Assembly: GCA_037954235.1 (NCBI GenBank)
Contig: JBBMOA010000017.1
Coordinates: 22,341,527-22,405,526 of the forward strand
Direction: 5' to 3'
Source of the DNA: Aulostomus chinensis
Lineage: Eukaryota; Chordata; Actinopteri; Syngnathiformes; Aulostomidae
DNA: 64,000 nt
In this document: positions 48,933 through 61,500 of the stretch, in pieces
Layout: every line of letters starts with the position of its first letter
Position numbering within the stretch: the first letter of the stretch is position 1
Position numbers and translations under genes: made by a program
The notes under the pieces: generated by a model
Seen by the model: the letters and a program-made list of their open reading frames with translations, nothing else
The model's database searches: none
What the model was told of the DNA's origin: nothing

Positions 48933-49020
48933 CTGTGGAGACAAAACAGAAAAGTTCGTTGAGTAGGCAGGTCGAAACTCAAGTTTTCAATAACTCAGGT
49001 GAAAGGTTACAGCTTATAAC

Positions 49021-49124
<104 letters not shown>

Positions 49125-49572
49125 AAAAAAACAGTTAAGTTTAAGAATGCAGTGTTAGCTTGCTTAAAAAAACAACAACAACAAAAACTCACCCCTGCCA
49201 ATAATAGAGCTTTTGTTAGGTAGGGAGCGACCTGGTTAGCAACTGAATCTTAAGTGGCTAAAGCTAACATAGCTAGCAAGTTCATGAATGGTAAAATAAT
49301 GTTAGCACATTAGCCAACTAATAAGAGTGAGAGCTAGCTAACTGACAGGAGTTCACCCACGTAATTAAAAGGTTATACTCGCTATTTCTACTTCGAGCCC
49401 CCGCTTGTAACGGACTCATAGTGGCAGGTTTTGTTTTGTTTTTTGGGGTTTTTTTTTTTTCCTTGGTGAGCTCTTTGACCGCGCTGTCAACCACATAACA
49501 TAACCGACACCGTGTCTACACATCCCCGGCTGTGTTTTGTCTGCCGTAGCGGCACATGAAGCGCCGCCTTAC

Positions 49573-50200
49573 CGAGGGGAAAGTAACGCTGGTCGCCGTG
49601 TTGGGGTGTTGTCACGTCGTGGCTCCTTTTTTTTTTTTTTTTTGCTATCCAGGTTTGTGACGAGCCGATGACAAAGCGAAGCACACCATTTTAGAAGTTC
49701 CAAGGGTAAATAAGTGAGCTGAATTTGAAGCTCGACGCCGAGGAACTTGGCTTTAAAAAAAAAAAAAAAAAGGAAAAAAGGTAAATCCAGAGGGTGAGAC
49801 TACACGGCGGGGTTGCTCTCAGGCGAGCTCCAGCATCCTGACGAGCCGTCGCTCAGGAGGAAGACCCTGAGCAAGCGAGCAGGACCTTGTAGCCCAAGTG
49901 TTTCACAACAACAACCGGTGAACGATCGCCGTGCATCTGCGCGGTTCAGCCGTGAATTTCGGGGTGAAAGTTGCCTCGATCTCCAAGAAGAGTGCAGGCG
50001 AGAGCCAGTCGACTGTCCTCCGTTCACATTGTGTCCCGCTGCCAACCTTGCAAACACCATCAACAAGGGAGCAGAGCAGTAGAGCCTCGCAGCCTGCTCC
50101 TCCCCCTCCGACCGAAGGCTGAAGTCACTAGTGAGGGGGGCGCCAGAGGAGGACGGGCTGTTAAAGGGGTTCCCAAACCGGAGATCGGGGACCTCCAGGA
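49573..50200 (-). promoter_or_regulatory. zdhhc14: CpG-rich block: probable zdhhc14 promoter and non-coding first exon
   Basis: CpG is clearly more frequent here than in the flanking AT-rich DNA (GACGAGCCGTCGCTC, AACGATCGCCGTGC, GCGAGAGCC). On the minus strand a good donor (CCTCG then GTAAGG) ends a putative exon at 49573, which could splice to the acceptor at 48933. Long A/T runs lie at 49628-49643 and 49756-49771. The start site itself cannot be placed. Open frames in the block are not protein-like. Confidence 0.45.
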
Positions 50201-51549
50201 GGCCACGCTATGTTGTCCAATGATCTAAGCCAGGCTGCAGAGTTGATCTGGCTCAGAAGTCCTTGCTTTAAAAATGTTCCATTTTGAAGGAAGGCTTGGA
50301 GTAAAACTACCAGCTACATGTGTGGTTGGCTCAAACTAATTTAATAAGCCAAGCAAGGAGAAAAACACTCAGGATAATCATCCTTAGTGGGTTGAGATAT
50401 ATTTGAGCTGTGACACTGGGAAGTTACATGGTCAGTCCCAGGACTCCCCACATCTCCATATGACCTTTGACCTCTAGTGGGACAGGTGGGACACTGTACA
50501 TGCATTTACATCCAATAGAAGCCATTCCTAACCACTGGGTATGGCTGTGTCATCCACCCAGTATCCCCCCCACTGGTGTAAGTGTGTATGCTAAAATCCT
50601 GGAGCTTTTGTAGCTAGCGTCCGTTGTAGTCCTGCGCGTCATGTGGACTGCACCACTGAGCTGCACCGGACACAGAACTGGATTCTGCCGTTCACTACGA
50701 TCCCTCACTCTCTCTGAATTAAGACAGTGTTAAAACTAACCATGCACTTAGTCTCCAGTTACAACTTTCCACTTTAAACTGCAGTTTAAAATAAAGTAAA
50801 AAAAAGAAAGAAATTGTTCTGTTCAAGATGGTCAAAAGCACAGCCTGGCACATTCACACTGCTCATGTTTCTCTGCTAACTGGATCTATTTGAAGATCCA
50901 GGCAGTATTCATGTACAGCGATAGCTACTAGCTAACAAGATAGCCAAGAAACTACAGATGCAGATGTCAAACTGTCCATCTGGAACAGAATAGTTAAAAT
51001 GTCAAATAAAATGTATGAAAAAATTGAATTTGGGGAGGTGTTTTAGTTTCAACCTAAGCTCATGCTAAGGAAGTTAGCATTCCCTTTGGTCTTACAATAG
51101 GAGTCGAAACTGTTTCTATCTGGTAATATGCTGCCCCCTATTGACATGGAGTATCCGTGTCACGTACATAATCTGAGGTCATATCATCTCGTTCTCAAAT
51201 CTCATGGAACTACAAAAGAAAATGAATGGGATGAATGTGATGTGTATCTTTATATTTCAAGTTTAGAGAAGTGTATGGGTTTGTCTCCCTCCTCTCATCT
51301 TTAGAGCTCTACATTTGATTCCCCAGGGCAAACACGTGATTGATAGCCAATAATCAGGGGTTCCATTAGTCACATGACGCTGTTTAAACATGAAAAACAG
51401 ACCAGGATGTTGCCACAGAGCTTCTGCCCTCTCCAGCGCCAACGTACAGTGGATGTACAATTGTTGCAATTTCCTGTTCAGCCCGCATCAGTACAAACGA
51501 TTGCATCATCAGCCTACAGCTCCTCAGTCATCTGTCCTCCTCTTAACAC

Positions 51550-51551
<2 letters not shown>

Positions 51552-51587
<36 letters not shown>

Positions 51588-51612
51588 AAATACACGCACA
51601 CAATTACACACA
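51552..51612. repeat. (CA)n microsatellite
   Basis: A CA run with TACACAAATACACGCACA-type interruptions. Confidence 0.94.
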
Positions 51613-52553
51613 AATACATACTCCTCCTCATCTAGAGCTGAAGTCACACAAGCGGTTTCGCTCATTCACTCCCACAGCTGCCAAACAATTATCCACTTTC
51701 TGTGAAAAGAACCGCAAGTCTGGCTGTGTTTATTATAATGGGAAGGGACTTGATTGCCTCAAACACCGGGCAGAAGAAAACACTGCATTTTCTCACTGTT
51801 TTTTTTTTTTTTAAATTTTTTTTTCTTTAATGTGCTGCCAATGCTTTTGTTGTGTAGAGAAAAGAAAAAAAAATGGAAGAAAATCAATAATTAAGCAACT
51901 TTGTTGTTTTTTTTTCTCCTCACAGTGGAATCACTGTTCTGAGGCCCCAGTTGTGTAAACCCCCCCCCCACCCCCACCCCAGACATGAGAGCTGTTACAT
52001 TGTGAAGCTGCTGGATGGCACTTGTTGCACGAACGCTGTGGACGATTTTGATGACCTGCAAGCCTTCCAGAGTGATACCCCAACTCGCGTGGCTGAAGTT
52101 TGATTCGGGGGAAAACACGCATCAGAATCACATCCTGCCAGGCGATACTGATTTGTTTCGAAAGCTCCTCAGAACATATTAAAGCTCCGCGTGAGGTCTC
52201 TGTAATTTAATGGGCGGAACACGCCTCACGCCACCGTTACCACACAAATGTTTTAACACATCACAGGAAAGGTCAGAGCAATCTCTCCTTTCTACCTACG
52301 CGAGCGGTGAGAAGCAGGGAGGCAGGGTACCCAGCAGGCTCGGCAGCAGCCAATGACAGGCCCCGCTTCCTCGCAGCCACCACATCCACCCTGTCAGAGC
52401 CTGATGACTCAGCTTCTCAGAGGCTCACGAGTGTGGGAGGATTTCTCCTGCAGTTGCCTGCCTACGTGAAACGCATCCTCCATCGCCAAAAATGTCCAGC
52501 AACCCACTTTCCATCTCAACTCTAAATGACAGGCGAAAATTGAAAACACTCAG

Positions 52554-52555
<2 letters not shown>

Positions 52556-52584
<29 letters not shown>
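52556..52584. repeat. (GT)n microsatellite
   Basis: About 14 uninterrupted GT units. Confidence 0.94.
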
Positions 52585-52587
<3 letters not shown>

Positions 52588-52744
52588 CATCTCTATAATG
52601 TGCAGGTGCCTACATGCAACACCTGCTGTCAGCAGATGCAACGACATGACATATCTGTTTCAGTCCACGCAGCTCTAGTTGGGAATCAATCAGCACCTCT
52701 CAGGAACTTTGTAATTAGTCCCAAGGTGTCTGTCAGAGTAGGAG

Positions 52745-52775
52745 AATAAATAAATAAATAAATAAATAAATAAAT
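52745..52775. repeat. (AATA)n microsatellite
   Basis: Nearly eight AATA/TAAA units. Confidence 0.95.
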
Positions 52776-53175
52776 GAAAGATATTTGATGAGTGAATATA
52801 AATGTGCTCTGCAGCCAAGCAACTCAGCCAACAATCATTCTTTGAAGCCCGGCTTGTGATGTTTATTGCCTGTGTTGTCATCCTGAGGAATGCTATTATT
52901 AAAGTCAGCCTGAAATAGGACTTGATATTATGCCCACATTTCCCCTGGCAAAGGAAGGAGCAGAGAAAGACATCAAATTCCGACTAAAGAGGAAGTCATT
53001 CTGGGAAAAACAAACTGAGGGAAGGGTTCAAACGGGGGGAAAAAAATGAAGGGCATCAGGAGGTTAGGTGATCAGAGTGGGAAGGTAGACGTGCAGGCCA
53101 GGTGGTAAATGTGGCCTCGGATCCATCACTGTGGCAGGTGAGCGCGTTGATCTAGAGAGTGAAAGTGTAGTAAAA

Positions 53176-53178
<3 letters not shown>

Positions 53179-53222
<44 letters not shown>
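53179..53222. repeat. (TG)n microsatellite
   Basis: 22 TG units, ending ten bases before the MITE begins. Confidence 0.95.
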
Positions 53223-53224
<2 letters not shown>

Positions 53225-53232
53225 CTTTGCAA

Positions 53233-53658
53233 TTAAAGGGATAGTTCACCCCCCCCCCCCCAAAAAAAAAGGAATTCAGTCATTATCTCCTCGCCCTCAA
53301 GCTGACGGGGAAGTTTTAAGTTGTTGCAGTAATCTCCCCCCCAAAAATTGGGAACAACTCTCAAACTGCGCTGCTCGTCTGAAGTAATCCGAGTGTCCTG
53401 AGGCCTCAACACGCCAAGTTGTGTTTACAAACGTCACGAACACCATGCATGTATCCTTTTATGGTTTCATTATGAGTGCTTCATACATTTGAAATTCGGC
53501 TTCCACTCACTTTGGTTGTTTGGGAGTTGACCACAACACCTTTTCCTGTGAAACTCCGGCAGTGTTTTGTGCACTAAAGATGTCACTAGACACTCCACAA
53601 ACATGAGGGTGAGAAGATAAAAACTGAATTTTCACTTTTGGGTGAACTATCCCTTTAA
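53233..53658. mobile_element. MITE with perfect 19-bp terminal inverted repeats
   Basis: TTAAAGGGATAGTTCACCC at 53233-53251 is matched exactly as its reverse complement at 53640-53658. Both ends carry TTAA. The length is 426 bases, with no transposase. Ends of this type are widespread in teleosts; I think they correspond to the Angel-type MITEs described in zebrafish, but that name is from memory. A C-run and A-run lie just inside the left end, where they have expanded. Confidence 0.85.
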
Positions 53659-54567
53659 TATCAGCCTAAACCTGCCAGTGGCAGGAGGCTTAAATGGCAC
53701 ATCTACTGTGATAAACTCTCTTCTGGAGACGAACAGAAATAGAAACAGCGCCGACGTGAGCAAAGATGAACTCAAGTTCCAGTCACTAAAAGCAAAATGT
53801 TTTCTTCTAACCGCAAGACTTTCAAAGCAAAGGAATAAATCAAGCACATGAGGAGAAAATCACGTTCACCTCCATGTCTATGCAGGAGGAGCAGCAGACA
53901 AACTTAGAGATAAGGAACATGTGAATGTATACTTGTCCTACTTGTCCTCAGGCGGCACAGCAGTGGAGGACCACACAACACGGGGGGGGGGGGGGGGGGG
54001 TGAAAGAAAATATTCAGAAACCGAAGGCTATGAAGTCTAAATGACCAAGAGTCCAACGGTATGAATCTTTTTTTTTTCCCTCTCTGCATCTTGAAGAACC
54101 TGTGGTAAAGAGGAGACTGGTAATAGATTTCTTCACTAAAACCATCTCCCATAGTCAAGACCGTCTCTTCTCTTGAGCTGTTCTTGATTTCCTGGATGCC
54201 AGAACACGATCAGGCAAAACTCAAGTGCGCGTGAGGAAAGGAAAGTGATGACTGCACACGCTGAGAATGGGAAGAGCAATCTCACTGGCCTCTTCTTTTT
54301 TTTTTTTTTTAATGAGGATGACATGAAAGTGAATATCATGAGAGGATATGTGAATCTTATGTTGGGGTCTCCTGGGTGCAATGATGACACATGATCTTTA
54401 TACACAGACTGCAACGTGAACATGTCGTCAGTGTCATTTGATCGTAATATCACCACACATTTGATCGCTGTCATTTTTACAGGTATTTTACAAAGAAGCA
54501 GCATGTCACGCCTCCTCACGTCAGCATCCGTGAGTCACAAGCAGGCCGTTTTAGCTTTAGAAATTCA

Positions 54568-54770
54568 TTAAAGGGGAACTCCAGCTTTTATCAACCTGGA
54601 TCATTTCTTTTATCTTTTTCAGTCTACCTGAGTGATGGGAATCATATCCGAAATCCCTCCAGCATGGAGCAAAGGCAGATCTGCCTGCGGCCCCCGATCG
54701 TGCTGTGATGGAATCCAATGGGGCAACAGGCTTCAGACAAATTATGCCCACTAAAAGTGTTTTGTTTTTT
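54568..54770 (+). mobile_element. One-ended TTAAAGGGGAACTCCA repeat (probable MITE fragment)
   Basis: TTAAAGGGGAACTCCAGC at 54568 looks like the left end of a further TTAA-type MITE. I found no reverse-complement end within 1 kb. The right limit given is a guess where sequence turns to T-rich. Confidence 0.4.
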
Positions 54771-55394
54771 TTTCTTCACACTGGCAGGCTGAGATTGTCA
54801 TGAAAATTTTCTGACAGCTTAATAAAAACTGAAGTTCAAGAACTGAGAAACTGAGGGATTTAGCCCTTAGATCAGACACCTGGAGGACTACTGCAGTACT
54901 GATTTGTTGTGAAACTACAATTCAATCTTAGTTACCACTGCGATGATCGTAGAAGAGTATCTGTGGTTTGTGGGATTGTAAGAGACGTGTTAGAATCAGA
55001 ACTGTCTCCTACAGCGTCCTTGTCTTACAGTCGACAGTGCTCAGGTAGGACTCACTTTCAGTGAACACCAGCCTCATCCTGTTATCATACCAACATAAGA
55101 AGTACTCTGAAGACTCTGACTATTGTTATTATTCTTATTCTTAGCAGCAGCAGCAGCTATCAACACCATGCGGACAACAGAAGGCCTGGTATTGTTCTAG
55201 AGATCAAAATAAAACTGAAATTCATTCATGGACGGGTTCGCGTCCTCTGAGGTCAGATCTTTATCTCAAAGGTGAAATGTTTGACCTCAAGCGAATGCTG
55301 TCATAACAAAGGTATCAAACAGGTTCTCTCACATGTCCTCTGAGACCCGCATGTGTCGTTGGAATGGAATCAATAAGCAGCAGCCCGAGTAAGC

Positions 55395-56752
55395 AGTTGA
55401 TGTCTGTTTTATTGGCCTAAGATTGTCTGGACATAATGCAATGTCTCCGGTGCTTGACGATGTTCATCGTACATTTATTTGTGACATGTGCAGCACAGAG
55501 TATAAATGTGTATACTGAATAAAAGAGACATAGAGTCATACGAAAAAGGCTTTTTTTTTTCTTTTTTTTTTTACAATGAGCATTCAGGACATTTTGAAGT
55601 TTCTTTTCACACGTTTCATTGAGAGCATTCCCCAGATTCAAAAATATGCCCGTTGACATGAATGGAGGACGGTAACAAACGAATGTGTTCAGTTTTCTCA
55701 TGTAACTTCTCCTATGGATCCTCTCACCCTGGCACTTCCGCGTTTGATTACCAAAGCGATTGTTTTCTCAGCTATAATACAATGCATACAGGTTTTTTTT
55801 TCTACATTGAAACATCAGTTACATCTGCCATGTTCAAATATTTGACCCCATTAACAAAATATGTATAACAATAACAAATTTTTACCAACAATAAAAGCAT
55901 TTATTATAATAGTCTGAAAGTCCCATTTCTTGCTATGCGTGATTGAGACTGAAAGAATTATGTTCGTCCATTGTACAACGGTTTATATACAGTGATGAAA
56001 AAATACAGACGAAACACAAGTGCTTAGGAAACACAAAGTTCATTTGTGAAAGTCGTTGAGGCTATGATTGATAAGTTAGACACTTCTTCTGACAGACGCT
56101 CTTCTCTCGTGTTGATTGGCTGGTGCAATGCTGCCTCCTCATGGCCTAAAGCACCCACTGCAGGTGTCATCACAGATTTACATCATCGTCTTCTTGTTGA
56201 CAAAAGGGACCATTCGCTCTAGTCCTATTGCACATTTTTATCTTCCAGCGACGGAGACATAAACATTTCAATGTAAAAAGTCAGTGTTTTTCTTCCCCCA
56301 CAACTGCTGGCAAAAAGTTCAAACTACTGTACAGTGTCACATTTTAAATAAATACTCTCCATTAACAAAATGTTGATGAGTATATTATAGCATTTATAAA
56401 ACTGAAAAACATCTCAACAACTCATCGACTCAAAAGGAACAACAGAACTCAGCACCAAGATCTGGTGGCAGCTTTGGCTGAAAAAGTAAACAAACACAAA
56501 CAAATGCCAAACAAAATATCAAATGTTGCAATCCAACGCCAGCAGGTATTAAACATTTGTATTAAAATGAAATCCCAAACCCACTTTTTAAACAGGGCCC
56601 AGAAGCTATACATATAGATTTTGTATATGTGGATATTTTTTTTTCTTAAAAAAAAGCAAATCTTTTCTTATTTTGATAAATAAAAATAGAAAAAACACAG
56701 AAATATTCTGTCCGTCTTAATGTCTGCCATGCGAGACCTGCCTCTCCTCCTG
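55395..56752 (-). other. arid1b: Probable 3' UTR of arid1b
   Basis: An AT-rich stretch follows the arid1b TGA on the minus strand, ending at AATAAA (TTTATT at 55408-55413). A long 3' UTR is usual for this gene in vertebrates. Other AATAAA-like hexamers within it could give shorter forms. Confidence 0.5.
55408..55413 (-). terminator. arid1b: Candidate polyadenylation signal of arid1b
   Basis: AATAAA on the minus strand, about 1.34 kb after the stop codon; upstream sequence is AT-rich, as is usual in long 3' UTRs. Confidence 0.4.
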
Positions 56753-58546
56753 TCATAGTTTCCCTAAGTGAAAGAGAACTTGGCAAATGATCGCCATCAC
56801 TCCTGCGTTGAGCACAGAGGAAATGGAAATGTCTAACAATCTGCTTTCATACAAAACAAATTCGGTCTTGTTCTCTTCTACTTTAGCCATGGCTAACAGG
56901 CCTTTAGCCGCTCTGCACATCATGTTTATGCTAGGTGGGTCTGTATGGGGATGGCCCATGTGCAGCAAGCTGTGAGGGTTCTGCTGGTACTGTGCCATGC
57001 TAACACCATCCTCCAAGAAGCCTACCAGATTACCCACGCTGCCCTTCTGCATGGCTATGGCACGTGCAGCTGTGTGGTCTCCTTGTGCCAGGTGGGAGAG
57101 GACAGCAACCGCCATCTCTCGGTATACCTGGGCCTTCCGCTGTCCCACATAGCGGACCAAGACCGTGAAGAGTTTCTCTTGACGGCTGAAAGGCGGCGTA
57201 GCAAGAATCAGGTCCACGTTGCCATCCTGGATGCTCAGCTTGCAGAGGCACTCCAGGACCAGCCTCTGAGGGGTCAGCTGGGAGTAGGGTGCTGCTGATG
57301 GGAAGGGGTCCTGGGCTTCAGCTGAGGGGCACACCATCCAGTGGAGAAGACCATCCAAGATGGGGAGGCAGATAGTGTCTGGATAGGTGGAGAGATCCAG
57401 CTGGCCCGAGATGTTGGCCAGAGTGACCATTGCATTCTCCCTGAGCAGACCAAGACATTCCCACCACCATTCCTCCTTACTACTCGAAAGCCCCTTCTCC
57501 TGCTGTTCATCTCTCTGGTAGCTAGGGGGCGATCTGTTTCTCTCTGGGTGCTGGTGGTGCAGCAGGAGAAGTCTGCCCAGAAGAAGAACCAGAGCAGGGT
57601 GGCGAGACATATCCAAGTCATTCCCCGGGATAAAAGACAAACCTCGGACAATGTTCGAGATGCAGAGGCACCGCTTGGCCAGAGAGTCCTGCCAAGCAGA
57701 CGTTGTGGAGAGCGGTGCCTCATCCAGGCAGCGGGGCTCATCCTCCAGCAAGGTGATGTGGTCCGGCTCTCCATCTGGATGCACCCTGAAAGGGTAGGAT
57801 GGCAATGAGCGTGCAGGGTGGGCGTAAGAGAGGGCGTCAACCCTGGCACACAGAACATCATCAATAGTAGCCGTGATATGACTCCTGGGTTGCCTGCCCT
57901 CATCATCCATCTCGTTGTCCTGCTTGTTTTCTCTGTGCATCTTTTCATCTGCTCTGGCAGGTGGTTCACTCCGGGGCTCAAAGTATGTCTGAATGTGGGC
58001 GGTGGAGTCGCCTCCACCAGCCTGCCAGTGTAGCAGCCCACTTGTGAACTCTGTGATGTAACCTGTCATGTCTTCAGTGAGGTCGTCTTTGTCCACAATC
58101 TTGATGGGCAGCTTGTCATATTTGCTAGCTTGTTTGGGTCTGGGTTCTACCACTACAACAGGCTGGTCATCACCTTCCTTTTTACTCTCTGCTCTTTTTT
58201 CACTCTCCTCCTCTCCTTCTTTTTCTTTGTCCTCCTTTTTTATGTTCACCTCGGGCTCTTTCCTCTCACCATCCTCCTCAGTCGAGGGTTGTTCTACTGG
58301 ACCAGGGATAGGTTCCTCCGTGATGCCTGGCGCCGGCTCCACCAGCAGCTCTGAAGCCGAGCCTGACATGGATTCAGGTTGGACCGTACAGTTGGTGTCA
58401 TGGTCAGGACCTTCTTTCTTGTTAGAAGTGGACCTCAGCGAGCTTTCGTGTGCCACAGTCCCTACCTCATATTCTTCCAGGATGCCAAAGATCTCAATCA
58501 GACTACGGCGGAAGTATTCCACAATCAGCTCCAGGAAACCAGGCAA
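56753..58546 (-). CDS. arid1b: arid1b terminal coding exon (BAF250_C region)
   Basis: 597 residues plus TGA at 56753-56755. It begins in phase 0 with LPGFLELIVEYFRR after acceptor CCGTCCAG. A Lys/Glu-rich insert (about residues 80-125 of the exon, EPEVNIKKEDKEKEGEEESE) separates the first helix from IKIVDKDDLTEDMTGYITEF. The remainder is helical-repeat-like and scaffolds the BAF core in mammals. Confidence 0.94.
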   Translation of the reverse strand: MPGFLELIVEYFRRSLIEIFGILEEYEVGTVAHESSLRSTSNKKEGPDHDTNCTVQPESMSGSASELLVEPAPGITEEPIPGPVEQPSTEEDGERKEPEVNIKKEDKEKEGEEESEKRAESKKEGDDQPVVVVEPRPKQASKYDKLPIKIVDKDDLTEDMTGYITEFTSGLLHWQAGGGDSTAHIQTYFEPRSEPPARADEKMHRENKQDNEMDDEGRQPRSHITATIDDVLCARVDALSYAHPARSLPSYPFRVHPDGEPDHITLLEDEPRCLDEAPLSTTSAWQDSLAKRCLCISNIVRGLSFIPGNDLDMSRHPALVLLLGRLLLLHHQHPERNRSPPSYQRDEQQEKGLSSSKEEWWWECLGLLRENAMVTLANISGQLDLSTYPDTICLPILDGLLHWMVCPSAEAQDPFPSAAPYSQLTPQRLVLECLCKLSIQDGNVDLILATPPFSRQEKLFTVLVRYVGQRKAQVYREMAVAVLSHLAQGDHTAARAIAMQKGSVGNLVGFLEDGVSMAQYQQNPHSLLHMGHPHTDPPSINMMCRAAKGLLAMAKVEENKTEFVLYESRLLDISISSVLNAGVMAIICQVLFHLGKL

Positions 58547-61500
58547 CTGGACGGACAAAGTAAATGTGAGCGTAAACCAGTCAGGCATGCAAAGTTGTCA
58601 CACATGGTGGAAGAATAATTAGACAGGGAGCTATCTTCACTTTACAGTCACAGTTTCTCAAATATTCTGGGCTATTTAGAATCCTGCAGAGGAGATTAAG
58701 AAGTACATAGAATAATAAAATAAATGATTTCCATCCACTGAGTCTACCGATCCTCCTCACAATAGAAAAGCTTAATCACTGGTTTAAAGAGACATATCAG
58801 ACTGTGACAGCATGCCCTAGTGGGCAAATCAATCTCTGCTGTCAATCAAAAATGATGTGTAGTCATGAAATTGGTTTTACCTGGGAAAGGTTAAAGGAGG
58901 CCACGGTGCTGTCATCGTACAGCAGGATGTTGATGGTGTCGAGAGCCCATGTGCTTTCTGCGAGCAGACCAGACTTCAGAGACATCATCACACGCCAGGC
59001 CTCAGGCGTTCCTGGAATGACAACAGAGTCCAGAAATACTGGTGTTCAGACATGGCCCAGATGATTAAAATGCTTCCTTTGCAACATTTTACCCCATGTT
59101 CAGGTAGTATGGACACAGGTTTTTTTGTTTTGTTTTTTGTTTTAAGAGTACTTCAAGCCCTAAATCTTACATCCCTATGCAGGAAAGGCCTCTACAGACA
59201 AGTCTTCAGTTCACCTGTGTCTTTGGAGGTAAGCTTGCGTCGAGGCTTGAGAATTGGCATGGCGGCCTCCACTGAGCCTGGTGGATAGTTGAGGTCCCTC
59301 CTCAGGTTGGGAGGAAACTGACCCAATGGTCCGGCACCCTGTGAGCCAATCATCGGCATTCCAGGCTTAGACATCTTCATGGGTGACATGAAAGGTGCTT
59401 TGCTGGGTGACATCCGGGAGTCCATGGAGCGCTGGAATGCCCCTGGGCTTGGGGCTCTGGGAAGATGGTTACCCATGGAGTTTGAATAAGAAGATGGGGG
59501 CTGGCGTGATGATAGCGGCGGCATACCGCCTGATGATGACATGTAGGGGGACTGACGGTGCCATTGCTCCTGTCCGGAACGCCCATCCATATCATCCCTG
59601 CCAATGGAACCATAAGGTGGCATTTGCGATGGAGGTCCCTGTCGGTTGGGGTAAGGATAGCCAAGGTCTGTCCTGGATGGCCACATGTTGGGACCATCAG
59701 CAGCATGGTTAGGAGTCGGCCCCCCACCCATCATGCTGTGCTGGCTCTGTCCTGATGGGGCCATACGGTCACGGGGATAAGGGTATGGGAACTGTCCCTG
59801 GATGGGTCTGTGTTCAGGTCCAGAGTACCCAGCCCCATAGTGGTTGTACATCTCCGACTGCTGGTTGGGGTACTGCATGGCATAAATATCACTCTCGTGC
59901 CTCTTGGGTGGGGGGCCATACATGCCATCCAAGGGCCGTTTGTAGCCCTGTTGAAGCAAACAAGTGCATAGTTAGTGAAGACTCTTTTGTCACTTAATGT
60001 TCTGACAAAATATAGCAAAAGGGAGTAACCTGAGCTTTACTTTCATCACCAACAGCTTTACTTTGGGGGTTGGAGTTTGAAGGGTTTTGGGAACATCTGC
60101 TAGACATCGACTAAAACATAAATGGAATCTGATAATGAGTTTGGGTCGGTTTATCCCAGTTCCAGTAAAGCTGTGCTGAAGGTCTCTGAGTCTTCTTTCT
60201 GTTTTATATCTGTTCATGAACTGAAGACTTGACGACACTCGCTTCCAACTGTAGAGTTTAAAATAGAATATGACCACAGACGCTGTCATCCAGCCCCATT
60301 TTCAAGTCACATTACACTTATTCTTCATTTTTGTGTTGAACTCTAACTTTTGTTGGAGTTTTTTTTTTTGTTTTGTTTTTTTTTTGGAGCCTCTCACCTG
60401 CTGCTGTGGGTACATCCCAGATGGGTGCATCCCGTACGGCATGCTGGGATACTGCTGACTGTAGCCATCATGTCTGAAATAGCAGAGCAGGAGAAATACA
60501 TCAATCACTAATTTATGATCAGCAAAACTAGTCAGCTGATTTTCTACCAAAGCGCCCACGGTGATGCTGACCTCTGCTGTGAAGGGTATCTGCTGGGGGA
60601 GTACATGCTTCCCTCACTGTTTGGCCCCATGTTGTTCTGACTCCCAGGAGGACCCATGCTCCCCTCCATCCCCATCACATGATCTGGTCTGGAGATGACA
60701 CAGAAATACATTCTGACACACACTGTTGATGCAACTTCCATTATAAAGACTTGTGGTGTGTTTAGGAAAAGATTACAGTCAGGCTCATGTTAGAGAGATT
60801 TTAAAGACATAAAAGGACATTATGCTGCCATCAGCGCTCACCTCCTGTCATAACTGTACGGGTACTGCGACCTTTGGCTCATGCTCAGGGCTGTTGGGGG
60901 CCGTCCATACATGTCCTGCATCCCACCACTGGGCATCTGGCTTGGCATGTAGGGATCAGCTCCTGCCACTGATGAGCAGGAGAACAAGGGGATTAGATTT
61001 TGTTACTTTATGAGCTTTGTTTTTTGTTTTTTTTTAACACTTTATTATCAAATTCTTCTGTTGGCCAGCAGGTGGCAGCATTTCTCTATAAATATTCCCA
61101 ACTGTCCATGGTTGAGCCAGGCAGCAGCTCTTAGGAAGCTAACATCAACCCTATTGTTCATTCAGACTCCATTCTCCTCAGCCTTCTGTTTGTTCTGAAA
61201 ACTAAACCACATGAGTTGGTCAAAACAGGTGCATCACAGCGGGACGGAAAGAATGAGAGGTTGAAAGGGGGAGGATGAAACGATGAACAAAGTTGGGATG
61301 AGACGAATGCGAAGCTACAAGAACATCAGAGGACTTGGTGTATTTGATAAAGAGGGCTGTGTGGTGTAACAAACAGTTTTAATCTCCTTTCAAACACACA
61401 CACACACACAGACACACAGACACACACAGACACACACAGACACACACACACCTGTCCTGATCAGAGACGTCATGTAGACCAGACAATTGATTAGATCGTT

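Larger units (their letters stand above)
50201..55394. other. Intergenic region between zdhhc14 and arid1b
   Basis: I see no supportable gene. It contains CA/GT tracts (51552-51612, 52556-52584, 53179-53222), an AAAT run (52745-52775), the MITE at 53233-53658, a one-ended MITE at about 54568 and several homopolymer runs. TMEM242, which I recall between the human orthologues, is not recognisable here. Confidence 0.65.

Noticed and set aside
48933..48944. ATG at 48944 (MSPQRHIC...) as the zdhhc14 start
   Set aside because: The ATG overlaps the acceptor sequence TGTCTCCACAG and lies in intron; the sequence before 48872 also does not resemble the family N-terminus.
51374..51814. Plus-strand frame of 146 codons
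   Set aside because: It is largely a translation of the CA microsatellite (Thr-His repeats).
50201..55394. A TMEM242 orthologue in the gap
   Set aside because: I looked for its membrane-segment sequence on both strands and recognised none; short exons could still have been missed.
57341..58622. Several long plus-strand frames opposite the arid1b terminal exon
   Set aside because: They are antisense shadows; the minus-strand frame alone has family motifs and matching splice phase.
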